Below, one piece after another: positions 31,701 to 43,064 of a stretch of 64,000 nt of DNA (the stretch's first letter is position 1; each line of letters starts with the position of its first letter). The stretch is taken from the NCBI GenBank assembly GCA_030144725.1, contig JASKMD010000028.1, positions 1,807,978 through 1,871,977 of the forward strand, given 5' to 3'. The stretch comes from Haematococcus lacustris. Its lineage: Eukaryota; Chlorophyta; Chlorophyceae; Chlamydomonadales; Haematococcaceae. The translations under genes were made by a program, and so were the position numbers. The notes below the pieces were generated by a model, which was given only the letters and a program-made list of their open reading frames with translations, had not been told where the DNA came from and made no database searches.

Positions 31701-34700
31701 TTACAATTATACATAGTTACACAAGGAGGTTTACATATACAACTACATACATGGACCAGCACAGGGCCAGGGGGACCCAAGGGGGTGCCAGGGGTAGGGT
31801 TAAGAAGCCAGGGCTCAGTAGGCTAGGGGCACTGGGGCAGTGGGCAGGGGCAGGGGAGCAGTTGGGTAGTCACCCCGCGGGGCAGAGGATGGGGCCCAGT
31901 CAGGCAGCAGGGCAAGGGCAAGGGGCGAGGGGCAGGGGCGGCAGGGCAACCGGTAGGGTGAGCACCTGCATGTACACCATGTAAGGCGAGGGGTTCACTA
32001 CTCGCAGCGCGCGGTACACCTCGAACGGCTCCGCGAACGTGCGTCGTTCGAAGCGCTGAGAAAGCACCAACTGGAAGATGTCGCCTGCCGCGATGTGCTC
32101 CTTGGTCTCCTGGACCGCGGCAAGGAACTCCTCCTGCGCACAAGGTCCCCGGAACACAGGGAACGGAACTCAGCGGTTCGACTACCACATACCAGCTCAA
32201 CCAATGTTGTCGCATCGCGCTATTTCCGGGCATGTTTTGAGGCACGTGGGTGCGAGACGCGCCTCACCTTCGTGACGTTACTCTTCCCCGGTGATGCCGG
32301 CCGCTGACCAAGCGATAGCCCGACCTGCCCAGAACTCATCGCGGGCGGCGGACTGGTGAGCAGTCCGGCTAAGTGCCGCAACCGCGTCGCGCCTGAGTGA
32401 TACGCTGCGCGGAGGCTGTCTTCTGATGCGATGTCCTGCGCAAGCAACACTGGCGCAGCAGCACGTGCCACCGCTGCGACCGGAAATGGCGACTAAAACA
32501 AAGTGGCGCATGCGCTGGAGTGAGGTGACAGCAGCATCGACAGCAGCAGTAAGAACAGCAGGTGCAGGAGCAACAGCAAGGCGCGCAAGATGTGTTGCTG
32601 ACTCTCTAACCCGTGTGGCGCTGGTGATGATGGTGCCAATGCTTCAAATCCCCCTCTTCTCCCTCTTCTCTCATTTCTCATCTCCCTTTGTCAGCATGCA
32701 TCACACATTACACTGACCGCTTCCTGCAGATGCACCCAGCTGATGGCATACACGATCTTGGTCGCCTGGTCAAATACAACGACCTCATTGTAGAGTGAGA
32801 GGTGCATGTCTGGCAGGTTGCGGTCGTCAACTGGGGCGGTGTCAAATGGCAGCTTGCCTGCAACTCAACAGCCCCAACCACTCACCAAAACTGAACGGGG
32901 TGTGACACGCAGCCATAGTGTGATGCAATGATCTGTCTTCCTGTCCCCTGCCTGCCCCCTGCCTTCCCCTCACCTGCCCCCTGCCTGCCCCTTGCTTGGC
33001 CCCTTGCAGGCTCTGGCTGTCCCCCCGCTGCCTCTTGCCGCTAGCCCCCTGCCCAGCCCTCCACTGCAGCTTGCCTGAGTAGACGTAGCGCACGGTGTCA
33101 TACCCGGCATAGCCCACCCAGCCGCCAGTGAACACAGCAGGCACCCCCTCCAGGAGGGCAGGCCGCCAGTTACGGCTGAGGGCCTCTGGCACCTGGGAGG
33201 AGGGTGGGGCAGGCGGTGGGTAGGCTGGGCAGGGTCACCTTTTGTCCTTTTTTACTCTTGCCTAATAAATAGGCTATTTTTAGCCAATAGGCAGGTGGTG
33301 GGTAGGCTGGGTTTCTTTCTCTGTTTGCTAATATAGTATCATCTTGTGGCCACTGACTACTGCTTGGCAACCTTGGCCTCGCTGCGTGGCCTTCCCTTCC
33401 CTCTCCCCACCCCTCCTTCTCCCCCTCTGCCTTGCGCCCTCCTACTCAGGGGCAGGCCTTCCCTTCCCTCTCCTCCGTCTCCCCCGCTACCTTGCGCCCT
33501 CCTCCTCCAGCCTGCCTAATGCCTCTAGCCTGCCCCTGAGGCGCCCTCTAGCCTACCTACTCCAGCCTGCCCCTGAGGCCTAGCCTACACGCGGATGAGC
33601 CATGCGCAGCTCACCCCTCCTCCTTATCCCACAGCCCCCCATCACTCAGCAGGCCAGGGCTGAAGCGTCTGGCTGAACCTGGATGGATCTAACCTGCCTA
33701 CCCTGCCAGGCCTGCCTAAGCTGCCTGGCCTGCCCAGACTGAGTAAACCGCCTGAAATGCCTAACTTGGCTCCATCTGCCTACCCTGCCAGGCCTGCCCA
33801 GACTGCCCGGCCTGCCTGGCCCCGCCCCCCTCATGGCGCCACCCACCTGCATGGGGTCTGCCTCAGTGGACACCTGCCTGCTGCCCCGCTCATGGTCCAG
33901 CACCACCACCTGGTTCTGGGTGGCCACCACCTCCAGCGCTGGCATGGCGCCCACAAAGCTGTACCTGCAGCCTCATGCAGGGCCACACACGGGGCAAGGC
34001 TGGATGCAGGGGCAAGGCTGTGGTCGCGCTTATGTCATGCAGTGTGGGGTCACACCAGTCATTCAGTGCGGTATTCTATAGCGCAAAACGACCCCTAAGA
34101 TACGGCATTTTATAGCGAACGCTACATAGCGTGAAAAGTTGAAACACTGGGTCATACCCATGGTCAGGGTCATGATTGTGCTGTGGTTGTGATCATGCTT
34201 ACGACAGTGACGTGCGGCAAGGCTGGCTGCAGGGGCAAGGCTGTGGTCGTGCTTATGGCAATCAGTGTGGGGTCATGGTGGTGTACAGATGGCAGGCTAA
34301 TGAGCCAGCGGCACAGCCGGCAGGATGTAGCATGCCACTGGTAGCAACTGGTAGCCATTGGTGGTCGGCTGGAGGACTGGTAGCAACAGGAAGATCCATG
34401 GCTACGAAGTCTGCTATTTGGCTACAACGACTTGTAGGACCAGCATTGCCCATGGCTCGTGCAAGCCTGCTAGCTGGCTATGACTGATGACGACCTCAAC
34501 AAACATGCCGAGGGTGTCAAGCGTTGACAGCAGCAGCAACACCAGCACCAACCTATACACCAGCAGTCCTTCCTGCAGCAGGTGTGGAAGGGTGACAGCA
34601 GCTGTGGTGGTTGTGATGGCTGCCGTAGGAGCAGCAGTGGGACCAGTGGCCCATGGCTTGAGCGGTCGCTACAGCCTGCCTGCCCCTCCCACCTGCCCTG

Positions 34701-34882
34701 CTGATCGCCGTTGACCACGCTCTCCAACAGGAAGGAGGGGGCGGCCTGCTCCCCCTCGCGCGCCAGGCAGCGGTAGGCCATCACCGGGGTCAGCTGGTCG
34801 CTGAACAGGCGTTGCACCAGGGGCACCAGGTTGGCCCCGCAGGTGGCGGCGCGCAGGAACAGGTCCAGGTCGGTGGGGCTGC
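25720..34882 (-). CDS. Anthranilate synthase alpha subunit, plastid
   Basis: Component I of anthranilate synthase: chorismate plus Gln (via the beta subunit) to anthranilate, first step of plastid Trp synthesis. Exons, minus strand: 34882-34693, 33964-33847, 33192-33075, 32857-32718, 32492-32268, 32133-31966, 31456-31340, 28745-28650, 28353-28186, 27457-27373, 26552-26419, 25857-25720; all phases agree and give 565 residues plus a missing N-terminus. Motifs: [23 protein letters not shown] (LLES Trp-binding motif), [137 protein letters not shown]. Both feedback motifs (LLES, NPSPYM) are intact, so Trp inhibition is expected. The targeting-peptide exon is probably near 35.5-35.9 kb (a donor CTACAG|GTGAGG at 35534 fits) but I could not place it in phase. 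The intron after exon 33192-33075 uses a GC donor. Confidence 0.95.
26189..26361. repeat. (GGGTCA)n microsatellite
   Basis: About 29 near-perfect hexamers in the last anthranilate synthase intron (between 26419 and 25857). Confidence 0.95.
27303..27386. repeat. Tandem duplication over an exon/intron boundary
   Basis: The segment with CCTGTGCCCCTACTGACCTG and GTGAAGGACAC occurs at about 27308-27336 and again at about 27357-27385. The second copy holds the 3' end and GT donor (27372-27371, minus) of an anthranilate synthase exon, so the first supplies a decoy donor. Confidence 0.75.
28806..31086. repeat. 94-bp minisatellite, about 25 copies
   Basis: Unit: a (CCCT)n block, CTACCCACACCGCATCCCCT, CCCTAGTAGACAAGCCACTT, then CTGCTCTATGCTCATCAGCTTGC and (A/G)ATAT. 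Most units are 94 bp, several are 90 bp through loss of one CCCT, and variants such as GTAGAC/GTGGAC and TTGCAATAT/TTGCGATAT are interspersed. It occupies most of the 2.6-kb anthranilate synthase intron between exons 31456-31340 and 28745-28650. In the transcript it is a repeated GGGA-rich purine tract. The repeated short ORFs in it are artefacts. Confidence 0.97.
33998..34275. repeat. Direct duplication of ~60 bp around an AT-rich segment
   Basis: GGCAAGGCTGGATGCAGGGG at about 33999 recurs as GGCAAGGCTGGCTGCAGGGG at about 34209, and both continue through GCAAGGCTGTGGTCG[C/T]GCTTATG to GTGTGGGGTCA. The segment between them includes an AT-rich stretch (34065-34150) with repeated TATAGCG motifs. 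Intronic in anthranilate synthase. Confidence 0.7.
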
Positions 34883-36358
34883 CTGGGGGTCAGGGGAAGA
34901 CCAGGGTCAGGGGCAGGGCAGGAGAGGGGGAAAGGGGAGGGGCAGGGGTGGGGTGGGGCTGGGGTGGGGTGGGGCAGCGGCTGGGGGTTAGGGCAGGGGG
35001 TGGGTAGGGTGGGGCAGGCGTGGGGTAGGGCTGGGCCACGGCTGAAGAAGGGGCAGGGCAGGGGTGTGGGTGACCGCAGTGGGGTGTGGAGGGTAGGGGG
35101 AGGAGCTGAGGAAGGTCTGGGCTGTGGGGGTAGGTGGCAGGTGGCAGGGCTGCTGCTGGAAGGCATCATGCAGCAGTGCTGGCAAGCACAAGCATGTGGA
35201 GCATGCAGGCAGGGTCTGCGCACTAGTAGGTGCTGGTGGGAGAGCAGCAGGCGGCTGGTGGACAGCAGCGGGCAAAAGACAGGGAGCTGTCACAGCGCTG
35301 GCTGTTGGCACTGACCGTTGGTGCTGTCAGGAGCTTTCTGAGTCACACCTCACTTTAAGTAACCCCTGAACTTCTCAACCCTATCTGCTGCTTACACCTA
35401 TAAACTTTACTCTTCTCTCACACTCTAGCTATCCTTTACTCATGCAGCTATGCGCAGCTCCTGCTGCTGCTCACCATGTCACATTCCCAGTACTTAGGAA
35501 GCCTGCACTCTTATGCTGTTTTCAGTCCTCACCTGTAGGGCCAGCTGCCTGTAGGTTGAGAGGAATGCCTTGCGGGTGCGCTCCCACTGAGGCTGTGTGT
35601 TGGCTCGCTGCGCCAGCCTGGCTGTGGGATTGCGGTGCTGCAGACGCATATCAAAGGGCACTGCGTAGGGAGCTGGGTGTGGCACTGGCTGCCATGGCTG
35701 TTGCTGCAGCTGGTTGCCTCTTGCACACCTGGTGGTGTGACTGCCGGCCTGTCGGGTGCAGCAACGCGGCAGACTGCGAATGCACAGCGATAGGAACATG
35801 TGAGCACGGGCATGCAGTGGGCAGCCATGCCGCACCGCTCCACCTGCCACGCCTGGCTCAACGAGCTTCTGTGCAGGTACCACATACTACGAGCAGGAGC
35901 ACGGGTCAACACTCGTGTCTACAGAATTGCGCGATGGGTGCGACTACCTCACCGTCCCCAGGCGGGATGCTTGCTGTGGACCTTTGATGCACGTTTGGAA
36001 GAAGGATTGCCTGGGATGCGCGGGGATTAGCTTGCCAAGGCCTGATGCGGCAGCCATAGCGACTGCAGCACTCGGGGGCAGGAGGAACCCGCAAGACTAC
36101 GGGCGGCGTATATTTGGCAATCACACACATTAGCATTAGATATGCATTGAGGGTAAGGGACACAGTTGCTATGATATGACAAGCATCAGTGAGCTATATG
36201 CAACCAAATCTTGTGTGGACGTACTGCTATACGAATGCATGCAAGCTGGCCCTTTAGTAAATGCATGGACCGCTGAACCGTAGCCCGAGTTTGGCCGTGC
36301 TGATTGACCAGCTTGCTCTACATGTTGCCGAGCAATGTCATCACCGGTATAGGTCGAT

Positions 36359-39300
36359 TTGACCGAACATGTGGGTTCGTCAAAGCTTGTGGGCGCTTCT
36401 GACGTGAGTGCTGAAAGCTCCAAGCGCGTCAGACCCGACACAATCTTCAGCAAATGTCTCCCAACCCGTAGCGTACGGTCATGCGAAGCTGCTTATGTGC
36501 AGCTGTCGTTGCCAGCCCAAAACATCAGCGGTGACGCGCTTTACACAAGCTGGTGAGAATGCTGTGAAGAAACTACCCCTCACCCAACCTGTCCACCCTA
36601 CACATGCACTGCACTGTACGCTGCCTGCCTGCCTGCCAGTGGTTGGTATGGCCTCAGCTATCAGATCACCTGCAAGCAAGCGGTCAGCACGTTCGTGTCC
36701 CTAAGCAAGGTAGGCAGACTCCGCTGCCACAGCCTGTTTGGATGGTGCGATAAACATGACCAACATGGCAACATCAAGCACGCTAAGGCATCTCAAGAGC
36801 TCTGCTGGATTGTGCAAGCCTTGGGCAAGCAGTTTACAGGCTGTCTCCAGGATTGGCCTCAGGCCACCCTTTCACCGCCAACTGCTAGGACACCTTGAGC
36901 CAGCAAGACCCCCCGCTCCCTGCTGCTGCTGCCCGCAGGCCTGCGGGGGGGTGCCAGGCAGCCTGAGCGCCTGCCCAGTGGCACCAGGCTACGAGGCCCT
37001 CTCCTGCAATGCCAGCAACTGGTGGTCAGTGCCAGCACCTGGTGACAGGCCGGCTTCAACACTACATGCGTTGGAGACCCCGACCAGCCCGCCCACTGGG
37101 CCCCCCACCAGGCCCCCGATAGCAGCAGGGCAGACCCCCTTGCCAGGGCAGGGCGGACCCAGGCTCAGCCCCACACCACTACGTGTGGAGAGGGGCCAGG
37201 GGCACAGGGGCTGCAGTTCTGATGGGCCATAGGGGCCACTTGAGGGGTCAACTGACGCCTTAGGGGCCAACCAACCCCTGAGGCTCACACTGACACCACC
37301 CACAGTGCCCGGGTTGCAGCCTGCTCATCAGGGGCACAGGGGTTGCGGTCCTAGAGGGTCATTGGTCCCTGGAGGGCCAACTAGCGCTGCAGGGGCTGCA
37401 TGATGGCATGGCCTGTGCAGCCCCTGTACTGCATCTCTGGCATGCCTCCCCTATGGCCCTTCCATGCCCCTGGCCCTGTCTCGCTCCACTACCCTGGCCG
37501 TGTTCTGCCCTGACCCTGACCTGCCCTGCACAGCTCTGGATCCAGCTTCCAGAGCAACAGCAGCCCACTGTGCCTGGTCATACGGGCCCAGCCAGCCACC
37601 TCCACCATCTGTGACGTGTCAGCCACAGGTGGGGTCCAACCCCACCCCCCTCAGCTCCTGCACCTCTCTTGGAGCAGGCTGGCTGCTGCTGCTGCTGCGC
37701 CTCGCCACAGCCCACCCCAAGCTGTCCTACTCTCCCCACACCCCTCACACTAAGCAACCACCCCTGCCCAGGGCCCATGCAGGGGCTGCTGGGTCCAGAA
37801 TAGGAGGGGTCGGGAGTGAGGGGCCCTGACACCATCATCATCACCGCCTCAGCGAGGGGCCCACAGCAGCCCCCTGATGCACCAGGGACCCAACACCCTA
37901 CCAGGCTGAGGGGTACAACGGGGTCAACCTGCACCCACCACCCAGCCCACCATGCCCGTGCTACTGCTGCTGCTGCTCTCCCCTTGGCTGCAGTGGAGAC
38001 GGCCTTCATCATCACCCCCAATGAGGGGCCTGGCACCAGCCCCTTTGACCCAGGAGCCTGGCCTGTCTGGCAGATCCTCACGGTCACTGGGGCAGCCGCC
38101 ACATGTTTGCTGCTGGTGCTGGGAACAGTGCTGCTGCTCATATGCTGCAGGTGGGCAGGGCAGGGGTGTACAAATGGGCAGGGGGCGAACGATGAACATA
38201 AGCAGGGCCCTCACACAGTCTCGGACAGTCTAGCACAGTTGCACACAGTCTCACACAGTCTCACACAGTCTCACACGGTCTCAGACACCTAGTGGTTTCA
38301 CAGCTTCTCTTTGCGCGGAGTCTGCAGCAACGCCATGTTCGGCTAATGCCATGATGATGATGACGATGATGATGCAAGCTGTCCTTTCGTATCACATCAC
38401 GCTTGTTACTCATTGCTTGCTGGGTACCACTCTAGTCACGCTCTATGCGGCACCTGGCAGGCAAGATCATTATTTACTTGAAATAACCGATGCTATATTT
38501 GCTAATCTTAGCTTGATTAGTTAACATAGGCTGGTTCAAAAAGCCTTAGAAAGTATACTGAATTGCCTTGCCTATAAACCCATCCTTACCCCATGCATAT
38601 CATTACTGATTGAACTGACCGCTCTGAGTCTGCGGCAAAACCACGATGATGAAGATGACCTGAGGCACAGCTGTCACGGCGCATCTTTTTCATGGCTTTC
38701 ATGGCCCACATCCTTGTCACTGCATGCTGGGCACCACTCTAGTCATGCCCTGGGCCGCACCCTGGCTGCCTTGTGCCCCGTATGGCCCAGCCTCCCTATC
38801 CCAGTGCGTGTCAGCCGCAGTCCACAATGCTGCAACACCGCAATGCCACAGCTTGGCACGCCGCCAGCTGCACCCACCACCTGACCCTGCACCACCCAAA
38901 CCCTGCACCGGGTTGTGGTTAGGGTTGTGGTGCAGGGGCAGCTCACCAGCTCCACCCACTGCACCACCCACCACCTGCCCTCGGCCATGTACCACCTGGT
39001 CCACAGCTGCAGCTGGTCGGCTGGTGCAGTGGGTCGAGCTGCTGAGCTGCCCCTGCACCACCCACCCCCTACCCTTGCCCCTGCACCACCCGCCATTTAC
39101 CCTCGCCCCTGCACCACCCACCCCCTACCCTTGCCCCTGCACCACCCACCACCTACCCTTGCCCCTGCAGCACCCAGCCCCCTGCACCACCTGCCTCACC
39201 ACGCAGGCGACGCACCAACTCTGTTGCCTCCTACCCCAGCAGCAAGCCAGCTGGCCCTGCTGCTCCCTGCCCCTCTCCCCTGCGCCCCTCCCCAGGCCTC

Positions 39301-39486
39301 GGCGCCTTGACCCCCACAGGGGGGTTTTACCCCATGTCTGCCCCGGCTGCCTATGCTCCCATGTACCCTCACCGAGCGGGGGGGGCGTACCAGCCCCAGC
39401 CCACCCCTCCCGCAATGTCCTCCTCCATCGCCTACCCTCCCGCTTACTTCCAGTTGCAGCAACCCCGGGGGGCAGGGGCAGGCTGA
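36359..39486 (+). CDS. Small single-pass membrane protein with Cys-rich ectodomain, unknown
   Basis: Reconstructed from six exons whose phases all agree: 36359-36552, 36640-36709, 36939-37024, 37534-37628, 37994-38150, 39207-39486 (about 293 residues). The outer part has paired Cys and N-glycosylation sites (QNISG, CNASN, SNSSP) and reads ...GWYGLSYQITCKQAVSTF..., ACGGVPGSLSACPVAPGYE, NWC, ICDVSATVETAFIITPNEG. A clear TM segment follows (ILTVTGAAATCLLLVLGTVL), then CCRRRTNS and a Pro/Tyr-rich cytoplasmic tail ending YFQLQQPRGAGAG. TGTAA at about 39546 is a candidate poly(A) signal. No signal peptide is seen, so the real start is probably in an exon upstream of 36359. The layout (ectodomain, TM, basic stop-transfer) resembles the kinase at 12-24 kb but without a kinase. 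Divergently placed from anthranilate synthase. Function unknown. Confidence 0.6.
38225..38283. repeat. (CACAGTCT)n-type repeat
   Basis: Short tandem CACAGTCTCA/CACACAGTCT units in the last intron of the membrane-protein gene. Confidence 0.8.
38316..38765. repeat. Diverged direct duplication of ~140 bp
   Basis: 38316-38455 and 38625-38765 share an ordered series: GAGTCTGC, ATGATGATGA-type triplets, GCATC/CACATC, then CTGGG[T/C]ACCACTCTAGTCA[C/T]GC and GC[G/C]GCACC. Both lie in the last intron of the membrane-protein gene. The segment between them is AT-rich. Confidence 0.6.
39045..39175. repeat. ~28-bp minisatellite, about 5 copies
   Basis: Units of CACCACCCACCCCCTACCCT plus TGCCCCTG, with variants, just upstream of the last exon (39207) of the membrane-protein gene. 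Confidence 0.85.
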
Positions 39487-40222
39487 GAGAGCGGGGGCTG
39501 GGCAGGCTAGGCTAGGCTGCCATAGAACACAATGGGGGCAGCATGTATGTAAGCTTGCACCACCATGATCGGAGATGAGGAGGACCATCAGGGCATTTGT
39601 CCCAATCCTTCTTTAAGCATTCCTTGCCTGCCTTCTTCTAGATGAGATAGCAAGACAGCCTTGTTTCCTTTGTATTGTTCAGAGTACAGTGTATTGATCC
39701 TCGATTGCTGTCATTTGGCTGATGCTGGCCTTGGCAAGCCGGGGTGGCTGGACGGGCTTACAACAGGTTGCTGAGGCTGCACCCGCCTTCACCAGTCTCG
39801 AAGTGAAGAAGACCTCGTGCATGCATGGGCCAAGGTGGCCACTGGCCTGGAGCAAGGCTGAATGCCTGCCCGCAGCCTGGCCTGCTTGGTAGCCTTCTCC
39901 TCTGAAGGCTTCAGAACAGTCGTCCTCTGAAAAGCCAGCTGTTCCCTAACTGTTTCCCGCACCCAATCACGAAATGTCCGGCATCATCAACCATCGCAAA
40001 CACATAATATTCATCGTACTACATCATACTACTACATACATACATCAGACTACTGCCCCCACTGATACTACAACACAGGGGTCAAATTCTTCATGCCCGA
40101 GGTGCTGAACGTCGCAATGCATGCGGCAAGCAGTGGCTAGCCAAGTGCCAGTGAGGAAGGAGGAGGTGTATGGCTGCAACATTTACAGACAGAATGATGA
40201 ATGAGGTTCCAGGCTCAGAATA
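39487..40222. other. Intergenic, convergent 3' ends
   Basis: No coding region supported. TGTAA near 39546 (plus) and TTACA near 40176 (TGTAA on minus) fit poly(A) signals of the two flanking genes. Confidence 0.6.
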
Positions 40223-42155
40223 TTAATCAAATCTGAGATTATTAATCAGACAACTAAAATAGTTGGGTGGCTTGTGCTGAACCTGAAAGGCTGCGGTAAT
40301 CTGCAGGCAGCCACCCTTCAGAAAGGGCTCAACATCTGCCACGTTGTTGATGCCCTTCCCTAGAAAGGATGCCCGACCATACCCATCACTGACACTCACT
40401 TCTGTCCAATCCTCCATGGACTCCAGCTCTGTGCTCTTTGTGATGGTGTACCGGATAGGTGTGCACAAAGGCAGCTTCGCGCCCAGGGAATGCTGCTTGC
40501 ATTCTGCATAGGCCACCACCTGACCCCAGCAGCCCAGTGTGAAATCCTTCTTGTCCTTCCCCTTGTTCAAATCCACATACACCCGCCAGCCTGCCCCAGC
40601 TGTGTAGACTGGCTCCGAGGCGATCTTGGCTGTCAGGTCCTTGCTGGCTATCAAGCTGGCCAGCCTCTGCCTTGGGACGTCCCAGCGAATGGTGGTGCGG
40701 CGCAGCAGCTCAGCGGGGTCAAGCTGTGTGCGGGGCGATGCAGCCCAAGCTGCTGGTTCCTTGTCTTTGTTGAGCACACCAGTCATATCTGTAGCACAGC
40801 TGGCTGCTGCAGCTACCTTGGCTGTTGCTGCTCCAGGGATTTGGAACCATGCCAGTGTAGGCAGCCGGCCTTGGGCATAGGCTGCGCAGGCAGGCAGGGA
40901 AGCAGGCAATGATGCAGGGGGCCTACAAGCTTATATGTCAGCCATGAGCTACCAAGCAATGCCATGCAATGACCAGCTAGTCTTACCATGCAATGACCCA
41001 GATTCCACATTTACTTTAGCTTGCCTCCCTTATCAACCTTCAGGTCGTTTTCTTTTCATGCTTCCTATCACACAAGCTTGACTTGCATCCACCCAAGTCC
41101 TCCTCAGTGGCACAACAACTACAGCTACTACAGCTGTTACCCACCTGGGCTCAGGTGTTGCACCCGCACCAGACAGGACAGCTGCTGCTGCATCTCTGTT
41201 GAGCAACTCTGACCTCTTGGCCCAGCCATCCACAGGCTGAGCAGCTCCACCACGCTATTCTCACTGTCCACCGTCAGCTCATCGCTGGCCGCCCAGCGCA
41301 GTACTGCTGTGACAGGCAGCTGCAAGAAGTAGTCCCGGAGCTGGGCGCTGGTAATGACGGCGTGGACGTCCCCGTACAGGTGAAGGAGCAAGGGCAGGGG
41401 ACTAGGCCCAGGTGCCAAGCCAGCTGCCAGGCTATGGACTCGGTCCAGCCATTTGTTGTGTTCAGGCTGCAGGCCACTGAGGTCTGGCAGGGTCTCCAGC
41501 ACCAGCAGCAGATGAGTAACCAGCAGCTGTGGCGCTGGCAAAGCCGAGAGCTGCTGGAGACAGCAGCGAGTCAGCGAAGAGAAGGCCCATCGCTCAGCCA
41601 CACGGCACATCTGCACAGGCAGTGGACGTGGACACACCCTTGAATGGTTGCAGGCCTGTACCCTGTACCCTGTGCTGTGTGATGTGTGTGAGTGCGTGTC
41701 GTGTCCTCACCCTTGCCAATGTCAGGGCATCCTGCTGCTCATCTACGAGCCGGCCCTCGTACATGCAGCGCACGACAAGACCCGCCACATCGCACTCAGC
41801 CGGGCTGTCGAACGTTTCGTCCCAGCAAGGCAGCGATGTCGGGAGATGCACCTGTCGCTCAAATAGGTGAAGTTCGGTGGGTAGAACCAAGTGGGTAGTA
41901 AGGAGCAGAGCGAGCAAATGATCATGCTCTCACCAGTTTTCGTTCCCTCACAACCTCCGTGTCTTGTGACTCGCTCCCGGGCCACCGGAGAACCCTAGCC
42001 TTGAAGTATTCGCTGTTGGCAGCCAGGACGACTCGATGCACGTCAAGCGTAGTGTGCCAAGGTGCTGACCACAGCCGCAGCTTTGCATCCGCCAGGGTCG
42101 CATCTTTCCAGAGCCAGGCGAAGCAGGGCCGCTGGGTTATCAGGTCCGGCGCCAT
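40223..42155 (-). CDS. BTB-BACK domain protein (probable CUL3 adaptor)
   Basis: Exons, minus strand: 42155-41952 (or 41955; two GT donors three bases apart), 41851-41711, 41610-41214, 40881-40223; phases agree, about 466 residues. The N-terminal BTB/POZ has DATLADAKLRLW, LDVHRVVLAANSEYFKARVL (typical core) and CDVAGLVVRCMYEGRL. The middle BACK-like helical region has RVAERWAFSSLTRCCLQQL and QLRDYFLQLPVTAVLRWAAS, then DSENSVVELLSLWM. The C-terminal domain (RWDVPRQRLASLIASKDLTA, GAGWRVYVDLNKGKDKKDF, TLGCWGQVVAYAEC) resembles the MATH-like beta-sandwich seen after BACK in algal BTB proteins. Such proteins usually recruit substrates to CUL3 ubiquitin ligases; this is family knowledge, and the substrate is unknown. 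The stop at 40223 is followed by TGTAA (minus) near 40176. Confidence 0.82.
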
Positions 42156-43064
42156 CGCTGAAGTGCGCTTCCCGCCACCTCGAATGCTTTACTAGATGTT
42201 TCACGGTGTTCCACACTTTCACTTCCGAGCGGCAGCTACGGCGCGACCATATCATTTTTGATCATATTTCAGCATATCGTCTGCCTTGTGGGCCGCCCTT
42301 GGCAGATATGGCCGTGGCTTAGTGATCCATACATAGCTAGGGGTCTCCGCTAGCCTACTCTCCGCTCGCTAAGTCCCAACTCTTCTCCAGTCATATTCAG
42401 TGACTGAATTTCAGTCATATCGGCGTTTCCTCAGGAAAATCATATTCCGGTCGCGCCCTAGCGGCAGCACGGGATCGGGAAAGGATGGGCGTCAGGCGCT
42501 GGTACTAGCTCAGCCCCTCTGACCCTGCAGCCTGGCCGGTATGGTACAGTGCTGCTGCTCATATGCTGCAGAGCAAGCAGGGGCAAGAGGAGGCAAGGGG
42601 GTGGGGGGCCATACAGTAAAGGAGGTGTGTGCCCCTTCGGAGCTGTCACCAGCTTCTATTCGCGCATGTTTGTCATGCCAACTCTGCGTCACAGGGGCCA
42701 GGCAATAGTGTAGGCGTAAGGCGGCCATGCCATGTGCATGGGAACATAGCTGGTCACCCCTCCCATTGAACCACCACGTAAGGGACATTTGACTTTGCGG
42801 CGTGCCTGGTGAGAGTTGAGTTGTCATTTTAACGCGGAACGCCTTATCTTTGCGTCGCGCTTGCGCCTGCGCGCCCGAGCTGCTGGCACCCACGGTGACC
42901 GGCAGTCTGCCAGGCACGCGAACGGTTCCGCTCTGCGCAATGGGCCTTTCAAGTGCTGCCTAACAACACCCACAACGCGGGATGCAGAGTTCTCCGCTGC
43001 GGTACACTGCGGTACACTTTACGCATGGAGCCCAATTTTCTCAACGTCATCTTACACAGCCAGC
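42156..43064. other. Intergenic, no gene seen
   Basis: Contains a 26-bp exact copy (about 42545-42570, ACAGTGCTGCTGCTCATATG...CTGCAG) of part of the TM exon of the membrane-protein gene (38125-38150). Otherwise no supported feature; it includes the promoter side of the BTB-BACK gene and the 3' side of the transposase-like gene. Confidence 0.6.

Noticed and set aside
35494..35912. Transit-peptide exon of anthranilate synthase (MRLQHRNPTARLAQRANTQP frame)
   Set aside because: It looks like a targeting peptide and ends at a good donor, but its phase does not fit the first confirmed exon (34882), so it was not included in the CDS.
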